A stretch of 64,000 nt of DNA. It comes from Trogon surrucura. Lineage: Eukaryota > Chordata > Aves > Trogoniformes > Trogonidae. Made by a program: the position numbers and the translations under genes. Positions 25,101-37,900 of the stretch are shown here, in pieces (position 1 is the first letter of the stretch; each line of letters begins with the position of its first letter). The DNA is taken from positions 31,397,099 through 31,461,098 of the forward strand of contig CM036658.1 of the NCBI GenBank assembly GCA_020746105.1, in the 5' to 3' direction. The notes beneath the pieces are model-generated. The model saw only the letters and a list, made by a program, of their open reading frames with translations, was not told the DNA's origin and did not search any database.

Positions 25101-28100
25101 TCTACAGTGACATACAGAATAGCCTTTCCCTCCTTTTCTGTCCCCCCCATCCTTCCCATGCAGCCTCACAACTAAAATCTTCTACATAATGTGCCTGAAG
25201 GAACACACTTGGCGCCCATGTAAGGGCAGCCCTGTTTAGATGTGTAAGCACACCCTGTGACTCCATTTATCCTCTACACAGCGTGCTATGCTTGCAGAGA
25301 CAGCGTCAGGTAGAAATGGTTCCAGCATCCTTTTAAGAAAATCTTTGTCATGACTTGTTGCAAGACCAGAGGGGTTTTGTGGACTGTCAGAAGTCAGGTT
25401 GACATTGCAGATGAAAGAGAATAGAGATGCCATATCCTTGTCGGGGGACTGCCCTAGGAAGTATACTGCAAGGCCGTTATGTCTATATTACATCAAGTTT
25501 TCTACTGACATAATTATTTTAGGCATTGATCTTGCCTCCTACATTATCTATCAAACAGATGGTAGAACTGCAAAAAAAAAAAAAAACTATCTGTGCTGCC
25601 ACAACTATTTTTTGTAGAAGGCCACTCCATGGAAGCACGCATTTAGGTTATTTAGCTTTGTTCAAAGTCTTCCCTAGAAGTTCAAACTTCTTGAGAGAAG
25701 ATATTCAGTCCAGTCTAAGGAAAAGAAATTGGTTGGGGTCTGGCAAAATGTTTAAATTAGGCTATTAAAAAGGAAACTGACTGCTGAGCAAAATTGAAAA
25801 ATTTCTAAAATGAGGCAGGCTTTTTACTCCATCTGGTTTGCTAACTGCTGGAAGAAAAATCGTATTTTGCCTGACAGTACATTTTATTATGTAGACAGCT
25901 CTTTTTAGGGGAAACAAATTCACGAACTTCAGCTTAACTTCCTTAAATGCCTGATATCATTAATCATGTTGTTGGAATGATGAAGGATTAGCAAATATAT
26001 TGTCAGAGTAAGCAAAATGATCACAAGCAAAGCAAAAAACAAATCACAAAATCCAAGATGTTTTAGCAGAAGCAGTTAAGGGGGACATTACTACATTATG
26101 CATCACTGCTAACATTCTGACTACAAATTATCTTAGTTGTTCATATGCATCCATTTAACAATTCAGGCTTAACCATAAGAACAAATGTAAACTGAAGATA
26201 TAGCTGTGATGGATGCAGTATATTTCAACATGAAAGACAGGGACAAGAAACAACACCCAAGAGCAGAAGATTTGGAATGTTAGATACAGAATGAGAGGTC
26301 TGATTTGCCCTGTCACAGTGAGCAGGAAGGAGCCAAGAAATGTCCTGTCCAGGACCAGGTGGCACCCTGAATCAGTCACCTTAATGCATGTGCCAGGACT
26401 TGCTAGCATGGAGGAAAAAATGATCTGTGCTGTACAGTCTGATGTCTAAGGCATAGTTTTGTTCAAAGTTTCTTCTGCTTCAAATACTTATAAATACACA
26501 TTTCTTTCTATGCAACATACTATTTTCTCCTCCCTTATTGCACAGGATGAACTTCTGGTTCCATAATTGCCCCTCTTACACTTTCTTATGGTCTGTATTC
26601 AAAGTATAGTCTAGTCCTACAGTAGAGTGGCAGATATCCAGGTATCTATATATTTTGATCTATACATCTAGGACCATTGTTCTGCATGAATAGATGAGAG
26701 CTTTTCTGGCTTGCTGTACATTTTCACATCTCTCAATCATTTTCTTAAGCTGTCCAGAGACGAAACTGTAAGATACTCACATTTTACAGACAGATAGTGC
26801 TATTTTCTTGTTCTTTACAAGAAATTTCAGCTGAATCTCCTGTGCTATTTGCTGTAACGTGTGGCTTTTAATACAGTTGATGTTGACTTGTCTAAGAGAC
26901 TGCATTTATAGAACCAGAAAACACAGATACTATGGAAAGTGTTGTGCATCTCTTCTGTGAAACTGCCCAAACTAAGCATGATGATGCTAACTAAGCACAT
27001 GGGCATGAGTAAAGTTGCCATGACATTTCCCCTCTGCATTGTCATGTTTTCCAAATGACCAAAATCTCTTGGGTTTAAAGAAGAAGCATTTCTCCTTTTT
27101 GGAGGTACGTTATTGTTGCCAAGAATAAATCACATTGGTCATCTCCGTTGGCTGCATGTACCATTCTGATAGAGGGAACAGTCAACAAGCCAAATGTTGC
27201 ATCACGAGACAGGTACATTTTGGACTTCTTTAATCCTTAAAGCTTTTTGCTCGTTTGTCTGTTAAGACCAAAAGTAATGCAGGTACACTTGTTGTGGGAG
27301 GTGAGTTGAAGAACAGGGAGTAGTTTCCACAATGTGGAACCTTCTTCCTGTGACCACCTAGGGTACTGCATACTGACACTGGAGCAAGAACATTGAATAA
27401 ATACTGTAATTATCATGTTTGACCAGATTCCCAACACAGGTTTGTGAAACACACTCAGGTGATATTTTTGTTACGACTTTGAAATGACTTATTCAATGCA
27501 AATCTTCTAAAGTTAATACTAAAAAGGGCTTCTGATATCCCAGAGCACTCCACAGAATACAACTGAATGGAAGACTGACTTGGGGAGGCTTCTACTAAAA
27601 GCTCACAAAGATTTCAGTCAGTACTCCTCAACCAGTGCACTCACAATCTATTCTCTCCCTGTAACGTGCCACCTCTGCATCAGCAGTACAAGCTGATACA
27701 AATGAATTCTCTGCACATGCCTGTCAGCTTCCCAGAGGCATATAAGTGTAGGAGTCTCCACTGGGTAGTTCTGCAAACACAAACTGTCTAGCGTAGCTCT
27801 AAAACTACAAAGCTGTGGAGGACACACTGACCCCCACCTACAGTATTTCAGCAAATATCACTGCAAAGGCTACCTATCTGCTGCTTATTTTAATCTCTCC
27901 ATCATGGAATTTCACCTGTTTTGTTTTTTGCCTTCTCTTCGTATTTTCAGCTGAGTTTTAGATATCAAATGGCATGCACAGCAAATCATAGATTTCCGAT
28001 TTTAGGCATGGATTTGCTAATTAACACGAAGTTCTCAGTTACCTATTACTGTAATGTGCTCAGAGTTGCAATCACAGGCTGCAACTGAAGGTTTAGTGAT

Positions 28101-29187
28101 TAGAATTACCTCTATTATGCGCCCAATATCATGAGTGAGGTCGTGATGCAATCAGAAACCTTGTTACCAAGCTTTCAGATCAGCGCTGGAAAGACAGTGT
28201 TTGAAAACGTGTTTACATTTTACAAATGTTCACTTTTTCTTTTACAAAAGAAGTAAATGAAAGCAAATCCTCTGTCACATGATTATTTAATTTCCCTCAG
28301 ATTCAGTCTAAGCTGGTTCAAAAAGGGAAATGACACTTGCATGTGACTTCATAAAATAGTTTTATGAAAGTCCATGTGCATTTCTTATGCAAAACGTGAG
28401 ATCTACTTGCAACAGATAAAAGCAACTGAGAAGACATTTGGCTTTTACAAACATAAAACGAACCAGACTCATGAGCCGACTTTGGCAATGGAAGCACGAC
28501 TGTATTTTTCCAGATTATAATCTCTCCCACATCTTTTGCAACTAACAGCAAAACAAAGAGTTGAGTACACAGAAATTTGCTAAATCATGAAAACACAGCA
28601 CTGTATGATGTGGCATGCTGGCAGGGAGCACAGCCCGGGCTGCAGGCTGGCACATTGCTTCACAACACATCATGACACAGACAAGATGAACGTTGCAGCA
28701 GCAGCAGAGCAGCAGGAAAGGAAAAGTGGAATCTGGCAAAAAGAAGGGCGACAGAAAAAAAACACAAGTGAAGCTGCCACAAAGAGTTATTTTTAGGTGG
28801 CAATGTTTGGATATATTGCCCTTTCAGGAGATTATTACTGTACCCTGCACAAGGCTGGTCCACAGCGAGACAGTGACCAGGGACCAAGGCCAATCCCTGC
28901 GGGCAGAAGTGCATGCCTAGGAAACCAGTATTCTTTCCCTGGCATTTACATTTTTATTGGTCTTTAATTTTTTTACTGACACTAGAGACCTGAATGGAAG
29001 GATGGACTTTTCACCTTCTTGTTCCTTCTTCCAGCATGCTTATGCCAGCAGCAGTGCCTGGCTAGCCACAGAGTGAACTAAGCTGGTCTATCTGAGAATA
29101 AAGAAGAAACTTGCAGGGTGATTGTGTGTGTACATGATGACTTGCATTAGCACCAGGGAAGATGGGGAGGGTGGGAGGAAAGGCAAG
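19196..29187. other. Intergenic, mostly featureless
   Basis: This AT-rich stretch has no recognisable genes or transposons. Small direct duplications occur: two adjacent copies of GAGTAAAGACAGAAGT near 20288-20320, two copies of TTTACTGTGACA near 19250-19275 and two copies of TTTATTTTACAG near 20634-20660. A GC-richer patch at about 21,730-22,125 is listed separately. Confidence 0.45.
21739..22125 (+). other. GC-richer patch with an unexplained 128-codon open frame
   Basis: About 390 bases are clearly more GC-rich than the surroundings and stay open from an ATG at 21739 to a stop at 22125. The predicted peptide (MGETLWTRSTEDTLSD start) has no motif I recognise, no signal peptide and no membrane segment. 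It may be an old transposon fragment, a long non-coding RNA exon or chance. No splice signals around it are compelling. I do not call it a gene. Confidence 0.2.
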
Positions 29188-29705
29188 ATCACCTAGAGTA
29201 CTGCACCCAGCTCTGGAGCCCTCAACACAAGGATGTGGACTTGCTGAAGTAGGTCCAGAGGAGGGCCACACAAATGATCAGAGGGCTGGAGCACCTCTGC
29301 TATGAGGACAGGCTGAGAGAGTTGGGGCTGTTCAGCCTGGAGAAGAGAAGGCTCTGGGGAGACCTTGTAGCAGCCTTCCAGGACCTGAAGGAGGCCTACA
29401 GGAAAGCTGGGGCAGGGCTGTTTACAAGGTCGTGTAGTGATAGGATGAGGGGCAATAGTTTTAAACTAGAGCAGGGCAGATTTAGATTAGACATTAGGAA
29501 AAAAGTTCTTTACTGTAAGAATGGTGAAACACTGGAACAGGTTGTCCAAGGAGGTCATGGAGGCTCCATCTCTGGAGGCACTGAAGGTCAGGCTTGATGG
29601 GGCTCTGAGCAACCTGATCTAGTTAAAGATGTCCCTGCTCACTGCAGGGACGTTGCACTAGATGACCTCTAAAGGTCCTTCCCAGCCCAACACATTCTAT
29701 TATCA
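29188..29705 (+). mobile_element. CR1 LINE 3' fragment (about 520 bp)
   Basis: This is recognisable CR1 3' ORF2 sequence. It contains AGGAGGGCCACACAAATGAT, GAGGACAGGCTGAGAGAGTT, GGGGCTGTTCAGCCTGGAGA and AGAAGGCTCTGGGGAGACCT, and later GAGGTCATGGAGGCTCCATC. The 3' end reads GATGACCTCTAAAGGTCCTT, CCCAGCCCAACACATTCTAT and a decayed octamer tail. It is diverged: the coding frame is broken, with only a 107-codon open stretch left. It is an old 5'-truncated insertion. Confidence 0.95.
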
Positions 29706-32700
29706 TCATCTTCAGCAGCAGTGATAATTTATGTACACTTTCAAATTATTTGTCGCATTTAGAAATATGCTGCAACTTTCAAAGTTTGCTAAATACAGGT
29801 AGGCTTGAACGACATGCTTATCTGAGCTTGATGGAAAAGGGCTGGAGGCAACCTGCAGCAGCATCATCTAACACCCACTACACTGCCAACACTCACCAGT
29901 TTCTGAGCCAGAACAAGTGAAAATTATTTTATGAAAACTCAACATGCGCGTATTTGTTGACAGTTCCTGTTAGGAGAAGGGATTGCTAATCCACCACAAA
30001 TGTAGAATGCCAAACTCCAGGTGCAGGTAGACTGCAAACAGCCATGCAAGCACTGGCATATTTATTAAATCCATTTGGAGTAGCAATCTTTCTAATTAGT
30101 AAGATTTTATAGTAACAAATGCAATGAAATTGCTCAAAATCTGCCTCTCAATAGTGTCTGCTGGCATTATTGTATCTATACCAGAGGTTTTGGGTTCTGC
30201 TAGTATACCTGTGTTAGGTAAAATGTATTTGCAAGTCATGAATGATGCCTGCAGAAGTAGGTAGTTGCAGACTGATCTTCATCCTCCTATGGGATTTTCT
30301 CTTCAAAATGGGACTAAACTATCTAGGCCTCTTAGACTAACCTATGTGATACTTCAAAAGCAAAGCTGCAGTCCATATCGGTATTTGACCTGCCCCACTA
30401 CTTTCCATCTTCTTGGAAGAAAAATACTACCACACAAGTAGCTTTATATAACTTAGCTGAAATTAGTTCCAATGCAGATTCCCAAAATGGTTTCAGTGTT
30501 TTAAGACCGAGTAAAGACATACAGTTCTGCCCATAATAAGTATCACTGTCTACACTGTAACTTTTTCAAAATGGCAGGTAATTATCCCTAAGTGAAAGTA
30601 AGAAAGAGCAAGAACACTTCCTGGTATTAACAGCATGTGAAAACATGCAGACCAGCAGCTTTGTGATGTAGTAGCTACCCTCCAAAGTCACACCCTCATT
30701 ACATCACTGTAACTCATTTGGATAGTCATAACCAAAAATAAAAGTGTATATACAGGAGTTACGGAAATAGTCCTTACTGTGTTTCCTTACATGGTATCTC
30801 CAGGCTGTGGGAGAGAGCTTTAATGAATGAACATAATCCTCCAAATCTTTGATTTTGAGAATGAAAAGATATTACAGAAAGTATCTCTCTCTCAGCAAAC
30901 GCTGCAGAAGAGAGGTGCTAAAAACAGTCAGCTCTGCCCAAGAATTTTCATCAAACAGAATAAAGGCAAAATCACTGCTGCAAAATTGCACAAATTTTAG
31001 TTCTTACATCAACACAAAAAAATGCAGATGAAGATTAAGCAACAAACAGAGTGTTTCTGTTGCTGCTGCTATTTCATGTGTTAAGGATATTTCCAACCAC
31101 CTAGCAGTGAATGAAATACTTGAAATTAATTCTGTGTTTTTTTCAAGTTACTTGCTGTCAGTTTTTACAAAGCAGTGAGTTATCATGAGAGAAAAGTCCA
31201 GAGACTTTAAATAGAATGGGTAATGCCTGAAACACATAGGTTCAACAGATTAGAAGACAACATTATGCACTGTGAGGAAGATGTCTTCTATTGTGGGGAA
31301 TTGAGGCAGAAATACAAGAGAACAAACAAAGCCACTATCTCTTCTTCATTGCAGCCTTCGTCCCAGCATCTCCCAGCTCACTCGTCTCCAACCTCGCTTC
31401 CCCTTAGCTCACAGTCCTCAGTATCAGTCTGTTTTCCAGGCTCAATTTGTGATGCACTGAGACAGCAGCTTAGCCCATCACATCTTCCAAGCTCCCAGCT
31501 CTGACTGCACTTAAGCAGCCTACGCCTCATGCTGACACTGGTGACTGCACAGTGAGCCCGTTCGGGCAGTTCATCCTGCTTAACTGCTGGCTTTTGGATC
31601 AATCGCCTGAACGTATGGCCACGTATGGGGACAGACAGGAAAGAAGAACCACAACTGGCCTGAATTCAACTGAGTTGCCATGAAAGCAGTCTGAGGATAC
31701 AGCTTTTGCAACAAAAAGATCATAAATCCAGCAGGATTTCAAACTATTTATGTTGGCATTTGAAACCATGAGTCAAGCCAGGGCGTAGAAGCATGGCACT
31801 TTGAATTAAACCGCCTAAAGCTGCTGTGAAACTACAACTTCCATTTGAATATGCTTGTTTGAGAACTGCCATTCCGACAGCTTCTCCACATCCCTTACAT
31901 AAATATTAAATTTGAACTTCTCAGGGTGGAAGGGAGGGAAACACACTCTTTTGAGTACACCACTTGTAACAGCAGGAAATGTGACTTGTTCTTACTTAAT
32001 AAGGGCTAATCCCAGCATGGTTTATGTAAGGATGCAGAAGAGATTGGATGTGCAGAGGGATGGTACTTTCCATAAAATTTAATGGACTTCCCACACTGCA
32101 GTGAGTCTACAGCTGGTCACCAAACATGTGATCGTTCATGATCCCAAAAAGGGAACCATGCAGAAGATCAACAAGTATTAAATGCAACTGAAAAAGCTAC
32201 CAGTCACACCATCATTTAGGTCTGTAAATTTACAAACTGCAAACACTGATCCAAAGAGATGCCATGAGATCATCAGGTTTCTAATATGATGGTGGAGGTG
32301 TCAATTGGGATTTAAGTATGGATATCAAATATCCAAGGTAGTAATGAATTAAATAGGTAATGTGGACATATCAGCCTGAAGAAGATTTGATTATCAAGAT
32401 CTGCCATAAAAACTATTTTACTTTTTGCCTCAATTTTCAATATTCACGCATTTCTCCTCTTAAATCTTGTTCCATTGTTTAAGATTTTTTCGGCCTAGAT
32501 ATCATGCTTCCAACTTTTTTTTTTTTAAATGTGTATTTAGCAGGAGATTTGTAGTTTGCTGGCCTGTAGCAAGAGAACTTGCTGTTAAGCTCTGGAACAA
32601 CATGCCTATAGCAAACACCAGCTCTGTTCCAAAAAATGCTAGGCTTTTAATCCCTTGTGCTTTTGTTGGTAGACCAGAGCAGCAATGTTCTGTTAACAGG

Positions 32701-34080
32701 AACCTTCTATCTCCAAGCCCACATTTTAGTCACAGGCAGTTGCTCCCAACCTGATCTCATGCCAACATTTTCCTTCAGTGTAAACTGCTCACTTTGCTCT
32801 TCAGAGGTATGTACACAGAGAAAAGGTGTAGGCTGTCTAGCCATTAGTGATTCCCTGCTACATTTCCCTATTCCCTTGATAACAAAATTACTTTGTCATG
32901 TTATTGCTACATTTATTTTAAGCATCTATGTATGGATCAATTTTATTCTTCTGTGTAGTCAGGCAAGAACGGTTTAGAATGGTTTACTTTTAAGCTTATG
33001 ACTGAAGCCAATTATTCTTGTCAGTCCAGGTAAAACCTCACTTTTTGAGGACTCTCACGTGAACTTGTGAAGGCATATGCAGGTTCCTGTCAGTAGCACT
33101 GCAAGGGGACTTTTTCCAGTAAGGTGGTAGCAAAAAGGTGACACTCCACTCAATCATCAATAGTCCTTCTCCTGTTCACTCCAGCTGCATTAGTTCTAAT
33201 AATCGGTCTAAATAAGGTCTTTGTAGTTCATACTGACTCATTTTGTGACAAAGCTTCTAGCTCAACAGAAAAGTTTCCCTCCCTCTATTGTTCCCACTGT
33301 CCTAAACTAAGTGACACATAATGCTACCAATAAATAACTTTATAATTTGCATAGTGACATTTTCCTTTTTTTTTTTTTTTTTTGCATTTATACTATTTCA
33401 CAGCCAGCTTCAGAATAGCTAGTCTCGTTTTTCTCTTCTTTTGAGGAAAATGCATTTTAGTAGCTACAGAAGAAAATTACTTTATTTGTAGCTCAAGCTA
33501 CAAACACAAAAGCATGGTACAAAAATACAAACCTAAAAGCAAAACCATCTTAACATATCCAGTACAAGCAGGCCTAAATTACATGAAATGGCTCTGAAGA
33601 TTGTAAATATGTATATACAATTTAATTCAAATGCAGAACAGAAAACATGAAGCAACACAACTGACCAACCCATCTATAGCTGCTAATTTCAGATCTTTTG
33701 CAGATTCACTAAGTACTCTATGTGAGTAGATTTCTAAGATAAACTGCAACAATCTTGAATTTCATTTTACTGTATAATAAAGACTCCAATATATGATTAT
33801 CACATCTGACTTAATGAGCATAGTATAACTTGCATTTAAATCCTGGTCTGTATCTAAAGCTTACTCCTCAAGAGCGGGTTGGAAACTACCGCAGCGCCTC
33901 TCAGTTGTGTGGACTCAAGAAATGGAGTGTGAAGGACACCTACAGACAAGGGAAAGCCCAAACGTCTGTTCTGAAGTACTTCAAATAAAACACCAGTTGA
34001 AATGGCCGAATAAGTATTTAACAACCAGTTTGTCCGTCTGCTTGATGTAGTATTAATTTCAATCTCCAGCATAACACTCG
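29706..34080. other. Intergenic, upstream of DTWD2; no feature recognised
   Basis: AT-rich DNA with a T19-type run near 33367-33383 and a locally GC-richer stretch near 31,340-31,640. No exon, RNA gene or transposon is recognised on either strand. Confidence 0.45.
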
Positions 34081-34744
34081 CTAGCACCAGGAGGCTGCCT
34101 CCTACACGTCCACACGCTGAGCAGGAGGTGAGCGGCCCCAAGCCCTTGGCCTGGCGTTCCTCAAACCTCGCGGTTTGCAGCCGACAACCACATGGGACCC
34201 AGGGCTGGCTCATGACGAGCCCGCCGTCTCGCAGCCTCCCCCCCACCCCGGTACTGCTGGGACCAGGCCCCGCCGCAACTCGCGCCGGAGGAGGCGGCGA
34301 GCAGCAGAGCCTCGCTGCTAGCAGCAGAGCCTCTCGCCGGCCGCGGGCGGTGCGGCGGACAAGGCCGCAGCCTGCTGGGAGGCGCTAAGCGCTGGCCCTC
34401 CAGCCCCGCCGCTGCGACAGGTGGGCCGTCAGCGCCGCTGTCGCCCCCCGCACCCTTCCCGGGCAAGCGCCGGGCCCGCTCACTGCGGCCTCAGGGCCGG
34501 AGCCGCGCCGAGGGCCTCAGCCAGGCGGGACGGCGGGAGAGGGCGCGGAGACAGAGGCCCGCGACGAGGGGTGTGTGTGGGGGGGGTGTCTCCAGCAGCG
34601 ACGCGCAGCAAGGGCGCCCCCCGCTGGCTCCGCCGCTGCGCGACAGGCTCCGAGCGCCCGACGGCCGAGGCCCTCACCGCCCTCCCGCCGCAAGGGGCGG
34701 GGGCGACTGGCGCGTGCGAGGCCGCAGGCCTTTCCTGCTCGCCG

Positions 34745-34758
34745 GCGCCCTCTGGTGG
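34745..34758 (-). promoter_or_regulatory. CTCF consensus motif 20 bp before the DTWD2 ATG
   Basis: On the minus strand the 14 bases read CCACCAGAGGGCGC, a full match to the vertebrate CTCF core CCASYAGRKGGCRS. It lies in the presumed 5' untranslated region of DTWD2. It has the same strand orientation as the weaker site at the DMXL1 promoter (11667-11680). Confidence 0.6.
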
Positions 34759-34778
34759 CGACTCCCGCCGAGGTGGGA

Positions 34779-34924
34779 ATGGAGCGGGGCGGCGTGGAGC
34801 CCGGCAGCGGGGCGGCCCCAGGGGCCGCGGCCTCGGAGGACGGCGAGGATCGCGAAGGCTGCGCGGGCCTGTGGGAGCTGCCGGTGGAGCGCTGCGAGAG
34901 GCGGCCGGAGTGCGGGCGCTGCAG
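34779..34924 (+). CDS. DTWD2: DTWD2 coding exon 1 with start codon (partial gene)
   Basis: An ATG at 34779 (GGGAATGG, G at -3 and +4) opens 48 codons plus two bases and ends in CAG followed by a GTGACG donor. The peptide ends in GLWELPVERCERRPECGRC, matching the start of the conserved part of human DTWD2 (GLWELPVE, then ERRPEC and a second Cys). The residues before it are an acidic, Ala/Gly-rich, poorly conserved leader, shorter than the human one. The frame is also open upstream, but without an ATG there, so 34779 is the best start. DTWD2 is a DTW-domain tRNA-uridine aminocarboxypropyltransferase that makes acp3U in the D-loop of tRNAs. The Cys pair here is the first half of the Cys-rich motif completed in exon 2. 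No further exon was found in this window. Confidence 0.93.
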
Positions 34925-37900
34925 GTGACGCGCGGAGAGAGGCCGCGGGGAAGCCGCGGGGCCACGGCTGTGCCCGCGCTCCGCCCCGGCCTTCGGGAGC
35001 CTGCGCTGAGGCCCCGGGGCGGTGCGTCCCGTCCTGCTGGCGGAGGGGCGGGCGCCGCGGGGCCGGAGCAGGAGCAGGAGGGGTTTGGTTATTTATCAGC
35101 GGGCTGGGACGCAGGAGAGGTAGTCCCACCGCAACTCACTCACAAGCGCTGGTGATGGTGGGGAGGGCTCGGGGCGGGGGGAGAAGGAGCTGATCTAAAG
35201 TTTTAATTCCGTTTTATTTCTTAAGACGGCCCTGGTTCGCACCAGGCGTGTAGATTGGGCTGTACGGCGTTAGACCCTACGGCTCTCTTCCGAGCACAGC
35301 TTCTGTGACACCTGGACAAGGCGGGAAATGTTCCCCGGAGTCCGGGTGAAGGGGAAGGTGCATTGTCCCCTAAATGCCAGGCAGGGGAGCGCACAAGAGC
35401 TCAGCCTCGGGTGCTTTGTGAAAAAAACGCAGACGGCTAACCTTACCCAACACCTTTGCAGTTAGTTTTGAAATCCATTCAGGCACTGCGGAATGGAGGA
35501 ATTAATAGAACTTGCTGTGAACTCAGGTGTCTTTTTAAAGACATCTTGCATAAGTATCTTGATTATGTGTCTGTGTACGTGTGTTCTTTTAATGGAGTGA
35601 GTTGGCAGTGTGTCCCCTGTTCCCGAACTGAAAAGTCTGTGCAAAACTGGGAAAGAAAAAAATTTCCAGCACTGTGTTGATTTCATCTATTTCTGTCTAT
35701 TTGTAAAACAAGTAGAAAGGCATGTAAGTTTACTAACAGTATAGTTCGTTTCTATTTTTTGTTTTGTTTTCCTGGTGAGGCTCCTATAAAGAAGCTGTTA
35801 AAGAACCCTATGTATTGTGTAAGTCATAACATCTGTAAATGTTAACTATTAATTAAAAAAGGTCGTTAGTTGATGCCTGGAGCTGAAACCCAGGCAGATG
35901 CATAACACTTCTCTTTTGCTGCTTTCTTTTTTCTTCAGTGAGATTTAACTTAGGGGACTTCTTGAACCAAATGCAGTTTTGTCTTTACTTAATACTTCTC
36001 AGCAGATTTTTGATTTATTTATTTTTCTTCTGGGAATATCTCCCATCCTCCCTGAACCTGTGCATAATTCTTGTATCTGCAACATCTGGCTGGCAAGAAG
36101 ACGTCTCGGGCCTACAAACCCAGAGTGGGAAGAATTACCTTTTTGTTTACATTGATTGTGACTTTTACCTGCCTCTTTTGCACATAGTATTCAAGGTGTG
36201 AACAAGCCTGAGATTTGTAACTCGGTAATGTATTTCTCTTCTAAGGACCCATCCTCATGCTATGACTGCTTAGTTTTCTAGTGACTTTTTGGTAAGAGAC
36301 TTTCTTAAAATTTTTTTGGCAAGCCAAAGTTATTTTTGACAATTATAGAACCCTTGTTTGTTGAATCTTTCACGGATATTAAGTAGTTTTGAAAAGCAGA
36401 GTTTTCTTCTGCAAAAGCCATGGCAGTTCTTCCCGAGTAAATGAATTACTGTAAGTGCTCACTAACAATATTTTTAATTATAATTTCTGCCTTTTTTTTT
36501 ATTTGTTGCAGATTTTTATTTTTTAAGGTTGTTTCACATTTGTCATTTCTAGTCCTGAGGTGCCAAGGAACTGCTGAATAAGAGTTAACCCACTGTCATT
36601 CCTTATTCAGCTATTTAACCTCAAGTTCTTTTTAAATGCCTGTAGAATGCTCCTGATTATTGTTGTTTATTTGATCAGTGTGTTTCATAACCTCTACTCC
36701 AGTTTGATGAGTCACCTATGAAAATGGCTTCCAGAATAGGCATCTCCTCACTTTCTTACATAGTAAAACCTGATGGAAGGTATTTATTCAGCTCCTCTTT
36801 GCCATATCATATTTAAACACCAGTTTCCTGAAGAGCTCTATGTGAACTACAGTTGGCTGTGAAGAGCATGGGTACAAAGAGGACAGACACTGAAAGAGAT
36901 GTAGGGGCAGAGAAACCAAGGAGGATAAAAAGAGCACAGAGCTGCTTGCATTTTGAGAAACAAGGAAAGTGGCAGTCTTTTAAAACCTGACGTTTTGATG
37001 TTTTTTTTTAAAACCTGAAGACTGAACTGTGAACTCAGTATAATTTTACAGTGTATCCTCTCCTCCTCTTCCTCAGGAATGTAACTGAATTTAGCACAGC
37101 ATTCTGCAGCATGACTTGGGAGTAAAAGTTAGTAAGTTAATGACTTAAGTGCATCATGGGAAGGGATATTATGAAACCTGATTATTACCCATAACATTAA
37201 CGTGATGGTGATGGTTGAGGGCAGGGGTCTTTAACTGAATCTTTCAATTTTCTGGACTTTAAAATAGAATTAAAATAGGTAAATAGGTTTTAAAATAGGT
37301 GAATAGATTTAAAATAGATGAAACACCTCAATGAATGTGATCTAAGAGTATTTAGAGTCAATGTTTATAGTGGTGGTGATCTGAATTCAGGATAAAAGCA
37401 CAGATAGGTTCTCTTTAGCATCATCTGGTGATTCTTCATCGGAATTGACTTAAGTTTTTGGCTCTTTTTCAATGTGGCAAGACAGCTGGTTGACAGCTTT
37501 CTAACAAGTATTCAGTCAAGATGTAAAACAAATGTAGGAGTAAGGTAGATAAGTTTTCATTTTGGATGATATTCATAACTTGAGTGCCCCGAAGAAACAA
37601 TGTTGCTAAGTATTTGTAATAACTTATAGCGTAGAGTTTGAATGAAATACTGTAATGAAATTTATATTTTGAATGTTTTGTGTGTGTGTGTGTGAGTGCT
37701 AGTTTAAAAGAAAAGATTGTGGAAAAAATACTTAGTGTTTGAGATGGAAATGGCTGATGCAAATGAAGTATGTGCAGTTGTCTTAATGTTGTTTTATTCT
37801 TGATGCTACAATTTCCTACATATTCTGTTTACTAAACCAAGAAGGTGGTAGTGATATTATGATAAACTCTGAGTCACTGAAGGTTACTTGATCACTTCTT

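Larger units (their letters stand above)
34080..35380 (+). promoter_or_regulatory. DTWD2: CpG island and promoter region of DTWD2
   Basis: An abrupt rise in GC and CpG starts near 34,080 and falls away after about 35,380. It spans the DTWD2 start codon and first splice donor. The many overlapping long ORFs on both strands (up to 244 codons) are artefacts of low stop-codon density in GC-rich DNA. A CTCF consensus site sits immediately before the start codon (34745-34758). The transcription start is not visible. Confidence 0.85.

Noticed and set aside
34128-35193. Long ORFs on both strands around the DTWD2 start (up to 244 codons)
   Set aside because: Same CpG-island artefact; only 34779-34924 has family residues and a donor site.
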